Of a stretch of 64,000 bases of DNA, positions 1 through 12,406 are shown one piece after another. A model generated the notes under the pieces. It was not told the origin of the DNA, did no database searches, and saw only the letters and a program-made list of their open reading frames with translations. Within the stretch, counting starts at the first letter, position 1. Every line of letters starts with the position of its first letter. A program made the translations under genes and the position numbers. Source of the DNA: Trichinella spiralis (taxonomy: Eukaryota > Nematoda > Enoplea > Trichinellida > Trichinellidae); NCBI GenBank assembly GCA_000181795.3, contig CM012955.1, positions 3,529,099 through 3,593,098 on the forward strand, written 5' to 3'.

Positions 1-13
1 CGCTTTTCCACAA

Positions 14-2370
14 CTATTGCTTTTGATTAAATGTGAAAAAACAACCCCGATCAGAAAAATTATTATTATTACCAAATTTGAAGTTTGCAATTTTTCGCTT
101 CTTTGCCGCTGAAGATGATCTCTGGGACGCTTGATCATCCATAAATTCCGCCAACAAACCAAACGAACTCTCAGAACATGCTGGTGACGCATTTCCTGAA
201 GCATTTGACATTTTTAACAAAAAAGTATATTAAATTATTAAATATGAAAAAATCTGCTTCCTTGGTTACCAAAATTAGAGAAATTGGTGGACATGTTTTG
301 CATATTATTGGTGTAGACAAAACTGAGTTCGCTTTCCGTTTGAGTATTTTCATTTTCTTCAATTGACAATCCAGCAATAGGAGTTGCCATCATTTCCAAC
401 AAATCGACATTCTTTGCAACAGTTACATTCTTCAAAACGAAAATACGTCTCATCACAGCTGAACTGATAAATTTAAATCAATAATATTATAGCTATACGC
501 TTTATATCAATCATTATTTATCAATTTCTTCAGGCTTAACGGACTACAGTAAGACAAACTGTGAGATAAAAATCAGATGCAAAAATTTCCCCCCATACCT
601 CCTCCACTGCACTGCCAGTGGAGATGTTGTCTTCGTTTTGAAATTCCATCAACTGCAGTGCATCTTTTTCTGCCGAAAATGTATTCTTTAAAAAATTTGG
701 ACCTACAAAAAATAGACAATTGTTTCAATTCAATTAATTTATTATGCTAAAAAAAAAAGCATACCAAAAGATCCATTTTCAGATACAGACAAATTATCGT
801 CATCCACAGCGTCGCAATTGCCCAATTCTTGTTGTTCACATTGGCCCTGAAATATTTTCACCACGGTACAGAGCATGGGATGAGGGGGAAAAGAATCGCT
901 TTTTCTCTCAATTATTTTAATAGCCAGTCGTCGTAAGCTTTACGCACTTGAAAACTGTCCGCGTCAACTTCCACAGGTTCAGCATACGACTGCTGCTGCT
1001 GCATCGGTGAGAGTCTGCTTGTATGCACATTTTTGACAATTTAGCCAGAATTTAAAAGCAACAATTAAAAATTGAAATTATACTTTTCAGGCTGCTGTTG
1101 GTCGAGCGTTTCCTGTTCCACCGGTTCATTCGCGCACTTCACGACAGAATCATTTTCTGACTAAATATCGAAAATTGCAAAACACTATTATTGAAAACTT
1201 ATATAAAATACATATTTGAAAAGTAATTGCAAAATGATGCTTTTTGAACCTGAACAACAATATCCTGGTCACAGTTTTCACAATTCGCCATTTCAGCAGA
1301 CAATTCTTCAACTTTATCATGCAATTCCCCATTTTGCTTGTAGAAATTTGCAATTGTACAACACACCTTCACCCAATCATTAAAATTATCATATTCTAAT
1401 AAAAAATAAATTTTACATCACAATTCGTCACATATTATGCTACTGATAGAAATTACTTACTGTCGTGTGAAATATTCAACTGTTCTAAATAATTTTTCTG
1501 TTCCATTATTTCATCCTTCAAAGCGTTAATTTTTCCATTAATTTCCTTCGCAGCATCGAGCTTCTCTTTGTACTTCACGGCAAATTGCAATCCTTTTCTT
1601 GCGCAACGCAGTTGATCAACGTGATCAACAGTACTGTTCACGTTGTGTTCAAATGCATCCCTGAAAATTGAAATTGTCAAAATTCAATTCACAAATTATC
1701 ATTTAAATTAAACAAAAACAAATTACTTTCGACTGCTAATTTCTTTCTTGAGCGATGCCAATTCCATTTTTAAATGCTTTTTCTTATCTTTCAGCAAATA
1801 ATACGTTTCGGCCATTCTGAAATTGTGAAATATGATTAATTCCAATTATGAACAACCCAACAATAGCCTACTTCGAATTAATTTGCTCTTGATGTTCAAT
1901 CAAAGTTTGCATAGTAGCTTGACGCTCCGTCAGAATATCATCCGATGCACGAATGTTCTGTACAATTGCTTTCTGTTTCATCAAATAATCCTTTGCTTCT
2001 AAAATTCAACTCATCGAACTGTATTAATAAAATATTCCTCATTTTTCACTGAATATTATTTCAAGTTTCAAAAAAGATGAATTCAAACTGTTCTACTTGA
2101 AAATTTCTATCTATCTCTCTGCGTGAACAATGATACCGAAAACTTGTTGGTCAAATATTAAATCTACGATAAAAAAGAATATTTCATACTTTTGCCATCT
2201 TCCCTTTTCTTTTCAATACAATAAAATACATATTCAATTTGTCGCTCTAAATAAATAATATAAAAACCAATTCATAAGTAAGTGTTTAAAATGTTACCTT
2301 TATCAGTAATTTGCTGTTCAATGCTTTCCAGAGCATCACACACCTTTTCGTTTTCATTACTTTCAGTCAT
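14..2370 (-). CDS. Coiled-coil protein of unknown family, about 12 exons
   Basis: Exons read on the minus strand at 2370-2298, 2246-2190, 1998-1872, 1816-1727, 1660-1461, 1395-1250, 1160-1084, 1014-948, 846-765, 702-599, about 458-282 and about 200-14. GT-AG sites and phases agree from the ATG at 2370 as far as 599. The junction between the exon ending at 599 and the next does not keep phase simply, so a small exon or another acceptor is probably missed. The first 180 or so residues are charged heptad-like helix rich in K, E, Q and L (YYLLKDKKKHLK; NALKDEIMEQ). An acidic low-complexity middle follows, then a tail with a basic KKRK cluster that could be a nuclear signal. No family was recognised. 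The layout would suit a centrosomal, kinetochore or nuclear structural protein, but that is only inference. Confidence 0.7.
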
Positions 2371-3725
2371 GGTATATAAAATCTGCTTTCAATAAGAAAT
2401 TGAAATTTTAATTTAAAAAAATTCAAATGAATCGCATTTTCAAGCAGTAATTCAGAATTCACTTACAACTGAAATGTCATACATAAATTCAAAATTAGTA
2501 TAATAGCAACTAATTTTCATTTGATAAATTTTATTTAAATAACCGATCACGTAGAATAAACAATACAACCAGCAATAATGCATTTCGAGCAACTGCATTG
2601 CATAATAAAATTTTAAAAACTGTTTGATCTCACTAAATATAATGTTCATTTTCTTTAAAAATTTTCATAAATACTAAAATGAAAGTTGTATAAAAATCAA
2701 ATTGTTTCGCCTACAAATGATAACTACGAACGTTTAATTCGAGATAAAATGATTATCTAAATGTTAATACGCAGATGTATGAAATTTAGTAACGACAAGA
2801 AAATGAACACTGACTACGTTAACTTCATTACACTCTGTAAAAATATAATCTATAAATTACATTGTAAAATAATTTACATTACGTGTAGAATAAATATCAA
2901 AAGCATTTCAGTATTTTTGGTAATATTCAAGTACAAATTAATTACAGTATAGTTGCATAAACTTAAAAATTAAAAATACAATATTATGCTTAAAATTATG
3001 ATTTAATCCATTCTTTTACATAATTTCAAATAATTTTTAACAATTGTCTAATTATTTGTGATTTTATCAATGCAAAATTGCTTAACTGTTTGATTAAACT
3101 AAAATATTATTCAACTTTACACGGTTCTAAAGTATATTCTTTCTAGATGCTCTAGCTATATCTGTTCATTAAATTACTTGCAAAATGAACAATTAAATAC
3201 CTCAATAATAATATAAAATTGAATTATTTATTACTTACTATATGGCAAACAAAGCGTATTAAATTAAATCATTATTTCTTGATATTGATCACCAACGAAT
3301 GGCTGGTTTATGTAAATTTTTCTGTGCTTCAGCAAATATAGACAAATATAAAAAGCAGCAGTAAATAAAATGAAGATGAAATGTTTCATTTTGTTGGCAT
3401 GTTGAATATGAATATCTTGTATTTTATTTGTGCAAGTAATACGAAAACTTCGCAACTTGCAAAATCTGCACCCAATGACAAAATACAATGCAAAAAGCAT
3501 ACCGAAATAATGATAAAACATTCAATTCTGAAATTGCTTTTCCGTACTAAAATGTGATGTGATGAATTTAATGATTGTAAATGGCAGATTGTTGCTGTCC
3601 TTGCTCTGTTTAAAGATACAAATGGTAATGAAATGATTTTTATTTACTCACACACTAAAATCAGATTAATATTTTTGAAAAAGCATTAATTGAACAAATA
3701 AAGCGTGTAACTGAAATATGAAGAA
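2371..3725. other. Intergenic AT-rich stretch
   Basis: No convincing exon on either strand. The open frames here are short, hydrophobic and AT-driven. It probably holds the 5' flank of the coiled-coil gene and the 3' flank of the cotransporter gene. Confidence 0.5.
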
Positions 3726-5176
3726 TCAAGCATTTGCTGTCATGTTAGCTGCGACAGTTCCATTTTGTACCATGGCCCAATAGGGAAAGTTATCAAGGTC
3801 TATGTACAAACGAGCTAGGGTCTGGGAGTGCAAAACTATCACCAGCGATGTAGCGATGGATATAAAAAATCCAGCTCCAATCTAAAAGTAATGTTTAAAA
3901 TGCAGACTATTTTTACAGTTTAACATATACAATAAGTGTAACATTTACCATATCTGAAAGTTTTAAAAATCCAGGAGCAAAAACGATCGCATTCGGTGGA
4001 GTTCCAACTGGAAGCATGAAAGCGTAAGAACAGCCAAGAGTAACAGGCAAAATCAACGACAGCGGATTCAACGTTAATTTCTGCGCCTACAAATTGCATA
4101 AATGTCACTTTCACGTGGAGCAATACAGTTTTTGTTTCGGCACTACAATTAGCCTATATGTGTGGCGTGATTGAGCTTGTTCCATTTGTATTAATCGTCT
4201 ATATTTTATAAATTAGCTTACCAATCCTGAAACTATTGGAATCAAAATGCTAGCGGTGACAACATTACTAGCAATATTTGTAATCCCAATCGCCATAAGG
4301 ACGCAAAGTAACTGAATGATACCAACCGGCAAGTTTCCCATATTTGATAACAAATTCCCAATAGCAACTGACAATCCAGAAGCCTGTAAAACTCTTCTTT
4401 CGCAATATTCAGCATCAAAAAGCAAAATATCACTATTACCTTAACACCTGCTGCTAATGCGAAGCCACCGCCTAGCAAAAAGATTACATCCCAAGGAAAA
4501 CGTGCCTTCATCGTTGCCCAGTCCATCAAAGTTCCAAACGGTTGAGGTTTTCCGATATTTTTTCCTTCTAATAATAATATAAATTTTTTTTGATTAATAA
4601 ATAAAAGGAGTAGTTGAAAAATGCTACCAACCAGTTTGAATAGGGATAGTGAAAGAAGGACGGGTATCTGGAAAAGCAAACAGTACCACGCTGATCAGTA
4701 CAGCGCTCGTAGCATCAGAAAAAAATCTAAAAAAGTAAAAAAGGAACAAAATTAAAATAAAAATCATCACTGTTTGTAGTGGATTTATCGTTACCCTTTT
4801 TTAAACAAAACTCCAAAACCACTAAAGCCTGGCAATCCCAAATCACGCAATACCCACAACACAATTAATATTCCAAAAATAACTAATACAGACAATTCAG
4901 CAAATGTCACTGGTGGTAAGGCTTTGTAACGCTGCACAATTAAATCTTTAATCCGATCTCTTTTCTGCTCTCTTGACTTCTTTTTAAAGCAATTTAGCTG
5001 ACGAATTGTTTTCATAGGACCGATAAAGTAGAAAAGCAGCAACAGCCATGAAATAACTAAGCTGTAGATCATTGTTGGAAATGCATAGAGAAAGTACTTA
5101 ACATAAGTAACACTGCGTCCACCATCCAGTGGAAAAAGGCTAAAAAATCAAAGCATTTGCTACTTTTAAAAATTTA

Positions 5177-5207
<31 letters not shown>

Positions 5208-7535
5208 CATAACAAACTTTTTAAGCAATCCAATGCTGCTTATGTTAGTGGGACTTCCAGTGAGCGTCGCTGTACCACCAATGCTCGATGAATAAGCAAT
5301 GGAAATAAGAAGACTTTTTGCTTTTGCTTCGTCCTCCTTAGTCATCTGCCTAACTTCACCAGGTACTATTTCTTGTCTAGCACTGCTCTCTCCAAGATGA
5401 CTGCCATCTTTAGGTTTATCTTTATCCGCTTTATCATGCCTCACCACTAGCTCAGTTGACTCATTACCTGTATATGCTTTTAGAATTATTTTGATAATTA
5501 TTTTAAAAATACTGAATTGCAGTACCATCAACTTCCTCTTCTGGGATATTGCGATTCCATTCTTCAATGACGGACTGAGCAATTGGAACCATCATTGCAG
5601 TACAGGCGGTATTGTTCATCCACATGCTCAAAAATGCCGTAATTGTCATGAAGCCAAACATAACCCTAAAATAGAAATACTATTTATTTATAACTATTCA
5701 TCTTTGAATATTTGCTGCTATTAACCATTTTGGATCAGATCCAACTAATGTCAACACACGAAGTGCAACTCGATTGTGCAATCTACACTTCTCAACAGCT
5801 AGAGCTACAATCAAACCACCAAAAGAAAGAAAGTTTACATCCTAAAAAAATGCACTTCATTAACGCTCCACTTGCTTTCTTTTTGTGTAATGCTTGACTT
5901 ACAGGCATGTAACTTTCACAAACTTTTGATGACGACATAATTCCCAGAATTGGATACAAAAATGCTGGAATCAATGCAGTAACAGCCAGAGGCATCACCT
6001 CGAACAACCAATATGCTGCCATAAGCAACACAACATACAAACATTTCGATTCCTAAATTCAAGACTGATTACATTGATTTCCATCTATCAAATATCAGCT
6101 TAAAAAACTGTCATAATGTAAAATTTAAAATAATACAAATTTATCCAACTCAAAGTACTATTTACGAAAATGCTGGACTAGATACAAAAAACTTGCTGAT
6201 AAAACAAAAACTGATTCTGCAGGAAGTACTGAAAGCAAATAAATTTTACAGCAGTTTACAATTCCAGAAGACAGTACAGCAAACTAGGAGGAATTCATTG
6301 TTGTAATTGTTTGCTGCAATAGAAAGGCAATATTTTCTTTGTCAAATTCATATACGATAACAAAATAAGTTTGCAGCTTTTGCATTATGTGGAGTTTAAT
6401 TTTCAATTACTAAACCAATAAATGCAAGAATAATATTTACCGAAGTTCCAGGGGTGAATACCAATGGCAGAAAAATTAACGGTGCAAAAATGATGATCAA
6501 CGTTTTGCTGTAATAACGGCAAAACTGCACTGCTCTATCCATTTCTGATTGTATTCTTACACTGGGCTCTAAAATGATCAAAAATATCTTGTAAAGTGAG
6601 TAAATTTTTTTTAAAAAAAAGACAATATAGCGTCAGCAACCAATGCATAAATTCTGTTGTTTATTAAATGAGATTACAGAAAACAATAAATCAAAAAAGA
6701 ATGATTTTAAATGACTGCCATCATTAAATTCTTCACTAGAGAAATCGACCTAAATTTCAGTAAAAATAACACTAGAGGGTACTTAGACTAACACGTTCCT
6801 ACACGTATACTATTAGAAAAACAGTGGAAAAATTTAGTAAACATGCACATACTGAAAACGGGAACTAGCATCGCTGTTGCACTACTGATATCATATGCAG
6901 AAATGAATTGCAAAATAAGATGCAATAAATGCTGTTATATGCAGAGTTTAATGAGTGCAGATAAGAATTTAAAAATAAAATTTTAAAGTTTAAATTTGTC
7001 ATTTGTGACTTAACATTTAGTTTAAAGTGAATGCAAAAACTACCATGTATAAATAAATGATGGAGATCGAAAAGTACGACGCGTACACGCAATAGCCACA
7101 ATTTTCTGCTCTCATTTATGGACAGTTTCCTTTTGCTAAGAGAAAACACCATTCTGCTGCAACAGTCCATTTATTTTAACCTGATTTAATAAAATAAAAT
7201 GGCCTGTTCAAGAGAAAGTGAAAGAAAATAATAGTCTGATTTTGCAAAGAGCAAAAAGAAAACAATGAAGCAAATAAAATATGAAGGGCAGAAAAAGCTA
7301 TAAAGCGTATCAGCTAGCTATACGTTGCATATGAAGAAAAATTATTTGTTGCTGCTAACATCCATCTTTTCTGAGGAAGAATAATTTTCATCAAAGAGAA
7401 GAGAAAAATTGTTGGAATCCAGCTTTGAAGAGATTTTTTTTTCAAACATCACTTACTTAGCTTATGCAACCAACGTTGCCAATGCCCCCTTGGCGGCAAT
7501 GCTTCAGAAGGCTCCTCCTGCAAATTGCTTGACAT
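3726..7535 (-). CDS. SLC13 (NaDC/INDY-type) sodium-dependent carboxylate cotransporter
   Basis: Twelve exons with matching phases: 7535-7457, 6568-6441, 6052-5903, 5841-5726, 5665-5526, 5467-5218, 5139-4795, 4726-4632, 4567-4440, 4383-4222, 4086-3949 and 3881-3726, giving about 628 residues, slightly longer than most family members. SLC13 marks in order: a first membrane hairpin ([15 protein letters not shown]), LIVALAVEK, a cytosolic acidic linker, the first binding motif [26 protein letters not shown], a second helix repeat, and the second motif [12 protein letters not shown]. Family members couple sodium to uptake of citrate or dicarboxylates, or sulfate, across the plasma membrane. Which substrate cannot be told here. 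The first motif reads SPTN where many animal relatives have a TGPN-like form. The start is supported by a 79-nt first exon whose phase fits exon 2; the ATG at 6542 inside exon 2 is an alternative. Intron 1 is about 890 nt. Confidence 0.93.
5176..5208. repeat. TTA/ATT trinucleotide microsatellite in a cotransporter intron
   Basis: About ten perfect TTA-type units lie in the short intron between the exon ending at 5218 and the one starting at 5139, near the donor of the preceding exon. Confidence 0.9.
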
Positions 7536-10500
7536 CTCCAGTGCAAAATCGACAACCAAAATAACTTGTGCCAAATGCGGTTATGGTGTATAAGTCAATA
7601 TTGGCCATCAAACCGCATTTGTTGCTGATAGCATTGTTTTACGTCACCCTGTTTGGCCAATGCCAGCCAGTTGGATAGAAAATATTGCTACTGTAAGAAT
7701 GTGTCAAATTTACAGAATATGAATAAAGACATTTGGAAATGCGGACGCTATTGTTTAGCACTGGCATACAGAATGGGCTGTCCTTTACAAAGTATACTAG
7801 AAAAACTGATAATATGCAAATGTAAAAAAAGTAAATAATATTATGCTTTCAGCTTCGGACGGAGAAAAAGGTTAGTCGCAGAGTAGCGCGTCAGAAACAG
7901 AGAATGCAAAATAGCAAAATCTTACCGAAAAAGTTTCACTTTACGACCATTGTAAAAACAGAGATAAAACATCAACGACCCTTGCAGATGTAATAATCTT
8001 AAATCGATATTTTCCAGAAGACAGATACAGCATTTTCCAGAAGCTGAAACTAGTTGACAAACAATAAGCGCAGCAAACACTTGAGCAGTGAAAAAGCAAG
8101 TAAGCAAGTTAAAAAGGTTTACATGTAAATGAATAATTTAATTCATTAGCTAAGTCTGAATTCTTACATCTGTAACGAGTGTAACGTTGCACTTAGTTCA
8201 ACATTTCACAGAAAAAAAGTTCTCTTTCATGAAAAGCATCACTTTGCACCATCTGTGCATTTGCATTGACGCCTGCGTCAATTTAAATGACTGCGGCAAC
8301 TGCTATTCAGCCGTCGTATATAATGAAACTAGCATATAAGTGAATGAAAAGTATTTATAAATAAGATCGAAATTTGTTGTTGAAATTTAATAATCAAGTA
8401 GCATAATTAGAGGCTAACAATTAAGAGGTAAAAAGTCCCTGACACACATTTATAACGCGTTATACAAATATATTCTAATGTTGTAATAAGAAAAGCGTCA
8501 GAGAAACGAGAAACAGGTTTCCATACCTGTGCTGAGTAGCTTTAAATCAGTTTTTACACAAAATGATGAAAATAAGCCTAGTTTATATACTGCGAAAAAA
8601 TGCAAAATTTCAACTTAAAAATCAAAGCTTACTTATTTGCAATAAAAATAAATAAATATATATATATATGTATTATTGTTTATCATGAAAACTGACATCA
8701 ACAATAAAAGGAGTTTTTTATTGAGCTTAAGTTTATGCAGAACACTAGTAGAGAAGACACTTTATTTTCCACCAAAATAATGCCACTAAAATAACATGAG
8801 AGTATCACCATTTTGAATGAAGTACGCGAGAAGATTTGATAATATCGACTGCTTGCTACACTCTCTACATTACAATTCTATTCATTGCAAATTGAAAAAG
8901 CATATACTAGCTACTACTCATCGATCAATAAATTACCAACCAATCCAACAACTAATTTAGAAAATCTCAAAATAGCATATAAGAAAGGAGCAAAACATTT
9001 TTTCCATAAAACAATTTCTGTTCATGATAACTTCAATATTATTACTATTATTTCATAATTACTTTGAAGTATCGAAAAGATTTTAATTGAACATCATCAA
9101 AAATATCATCGCAGTTATAAAATAAAGCAGAATAGTATGCTTTTCTTGGTGAATTAAAGAGAATTTTAGAATGCATTGAAAAATAATCGATTACCTTGAT
9201 CAAAAGTGAAATTTGCCGTACAGGATGAGTTTAAACATTTATCATTCTTTCGCAAAATTTACTTGCCATATTGATGCTGCATTGATTGGCCTTCCGCTAT
9301 AAATGCCTAACAACCGGCTTCCATGTTCTTCTCACCAATGATAAGTTTGAAGCGTCTCTTGCGCTCATTGTTGTCAACTAATAATTTTCAATTAAAAATT
9401 CATTGAAATTTTATATAAAATAAATTTAATAACAAAACAAAGGTGCCTCAAAATTGCAGAAAATGATAAATTTTCAAGCAAAATCACCAACTGCTTTATT
9501 TGTTGGCGATAATTCTGCGCAACAACTGGTGATGCAAAACAACGATTCCCCATCGAATTTCACTTCTCTCCGTATATAGATCATTTAGTGCGTAGCAATG
9601 AAAATTCGGTTCTTGTTCACCTGTATTAAAATTCTATACTAAATTGGATGATTGGATGTTTGGAAAATTTTGAAAAATCTTTTCATAAATTTATAATAAC
9701 ATAATTATGGAGAGAAATTCAAAAATTGAACAGATTACCAAAGTTGTATATTTGACCAAAATTTCCAAGCGCACCACTGGATCGTTTATAGAGAGATAGA
9801 TGGCTAGCTAAGTCCGTCTACTGCACGGTATTATTCATTTCCCAATTGCCCCATTATGCCAGACATCAACTGTCACACCCATCATTGTAAATTTGCTCTT
9901 CCTGATCAACACATTTGCTTTAGAATTCCAAACAAAAATGCTATTTTCATAGATTTGACAATTTGAACAGAAATAAATAGCTAGTAAGTAAATGTCATCC
10001 AGACATAAAAACTAAACAATACAATGCTAAACTTCTAGACATAAAAAAGTACTCTGATATTTTATTTGAAAACATGACTAATATGATGGTGAGAAAAATT
10101 ATGTTCAATAATTATTTTTTAATCACTGAAAATTAAAAAGTAGAACTTAGATATGATATGATATGATGTTCACAATTCAATAATGTAGAAGAACGGCTAA
10201 ACAACACCGCAAGAAAACAACTATTGTAAACACAAGATAGCAACTGATTAAGCACACATTTAAACACTGACATTAATTCTGCGTTAATTACAAATATTAT
10301 AAATGGAATTTTTTTTAAATAAAAAATTTCATTTCATTATATAATTCAGAACATTTTAATAACACTTTGAAATTACACAAATTACAATTCACTGAGTAGT
10401 TGAACATCACATCCACCTAGATCCATTAACTTTCTAGTGGCAAAAATTGACGTTTACACATATCTGTCAACCATAATCTATCACAGTAGAGAGAAAAAAT

Positions 10501-12406
10501 GAAATACATAATTCCGTATCAAAGAAAAATCTCTTACTTCAAGAAATTATTTGAATAAATACATTGTAAGTTGCGCACCATTATTGCTCAATAAGTGGAA
10601 AATTAGTCAAATAAGCAAAACATATTCAGGCAATGATTAATAAAATACCACGATCTCACCAGCGCAAATTTAGCAGTAACTCACAACAAAATGAATTAAT
10701 ATGTTACATTCAAATTAAATTAAATTAAATCGCAAAGTAATGGGATAACACTATAAATTTAAAATGAAATAATATTCACTTGAAACCTGAGCACTGACGT
10801 AGGCAAATGATTGAGTGAGAGACAAAAAGTACTGTATCTTTTCAAATACTTGCTCATCATTTGTATCTACCAGTTATCTTTTTAATTTTTATCTTTTTTA
10901 TCAAGACTAAAATATGACTCTAGTTTTTATTATGAAATCTATGAAAAAATTTATTTGTTTTTCAACGACAAACTGATTTGACTTACTGCTGTGTATGATT
11001 TATATTTTGATAATATTCTGGCATTTCAAAAGCTAAAAAAGCACAAACCAAAAATTTTTTGTTAAAATAAGCTGAAAGTTAAATTGATTTGATTTTTCAA
11101 TTATTAAGATGATACAGTAAGATGAACTGAAAATTGTACGCATGCAAATATTGATTCAAGTTCTACTATGAAAATGTACTCAAAATTATAATTTACTGTG
11201 GCCGTTCTAATTTGCACTTTAACATCATAATAGGCAAATATTCTTAGGTTCTTTAGGTATTTTTTACCATGTTCTAAAACAGAAATATCAAAATAATTAT
11301 GATTACTGGGGCTTGAGAAAAACAATTCAAAATTCAATAAATATGAAACTGCTTTAATTCTTTATTTGATCAAAAAATGACTTGCGCAGCTTAATCGAAT
11401 AATTCTGATTAAATTATTTTACATGCCTATTTATCGTTTCACAAACTATGAATTTTTTAATGGAAGTTGCACAAACTTTGACGCTTTAACAAATATAATT
11501 TAATTTTAGCATTTTAAATTCATTACCGACTTCTTTTCATCACTACGCTCACGTCCGTTGTTTACTTTGACTGTTTGCTATGTTGTTTTAAATGGACAGT
11601 TAGCGTTTTATGGACAAGGAGCTTCAAAGAAAGTCATTTTGTACACTTACTTGGCAATGTCTCACTTTCGGCATGTCACTGTCTTTTTAGTAATCCAGAA
11701 ATAATAGCTGTGCTTAAATGGCCATCTTCGCATGAATGAAATGCATGAAAAATTTCAACTTTCAACTAAACAGTAATGGTGCAGCTTTTCTAATAATGAA
11801 AACCATATTACAAGAACTGATACACACAAAAACAATTACAAGAGAATCATTTGATATGATGTTCAACGCTTATACTTTATTAAAATCAGAAACGAATTGC
11901 TATTTTGCTCAAAGGTGAACTCTCCTTAATCCATTACTATTATGCTAAATAACAAAATTATAGTATTTCATGATTAGCCTACTCTTGTTGTTCAGCGAAT
12001 TCCTCATATGCATTACGTTTCAATATTTCACTACAATTAGATAATTAATTACGCAAATTTTTCAACTATTTAGACTTTGCCAATTCGCTGTTTCCATGCA
12101 TGGCTTCATTCAACAGTAATAATGTTTAAATGAAATAACTAGTCTTCTAATTTATGCAAAGTTTCTTTGAAGCTACGCTCATCCTGGGAAAATTTCAAAC
12201 ATTTTAATTGCCACCTTTACAAGCTCTTTATTACACATTTTATTGCTAATTTCAATATTTTGACTTAAATGACACAGCTACAGCACTGCTATGAACTACA
12301 AAAAACTTGTATTTTTTACAGTTTTTACAATAATGTTATGAGCATATGAAATGTAAAATTTATCTCTGAAATTCACTCTATGTATTACTGTATATCATTC
12401 TATTTA
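7536..12406. other. Gene-poor AT-rich stretch, 4.9 kb
   Basis: No recognisable gene. Several short minus-strand open segments with splice-like edges stand out (9636-9513 and about 9932-9850) and are treated as a finding. A minus ORF at 8107-7922 begins with a signal-peptide-like run but has no support beyond that. I searched the minus strand for further Kazal, SEA, EGF or laminin G coding that would extend the agrin-like gene and found none. Confidence 0.5.

Noticed and set aside
8000-8107. Minus ORF starting with a signal-peptide-like sequence
   Set aside because: No further exon, no homology recognised, and hydrophobic N-termini arise easily in AT-rich frames.
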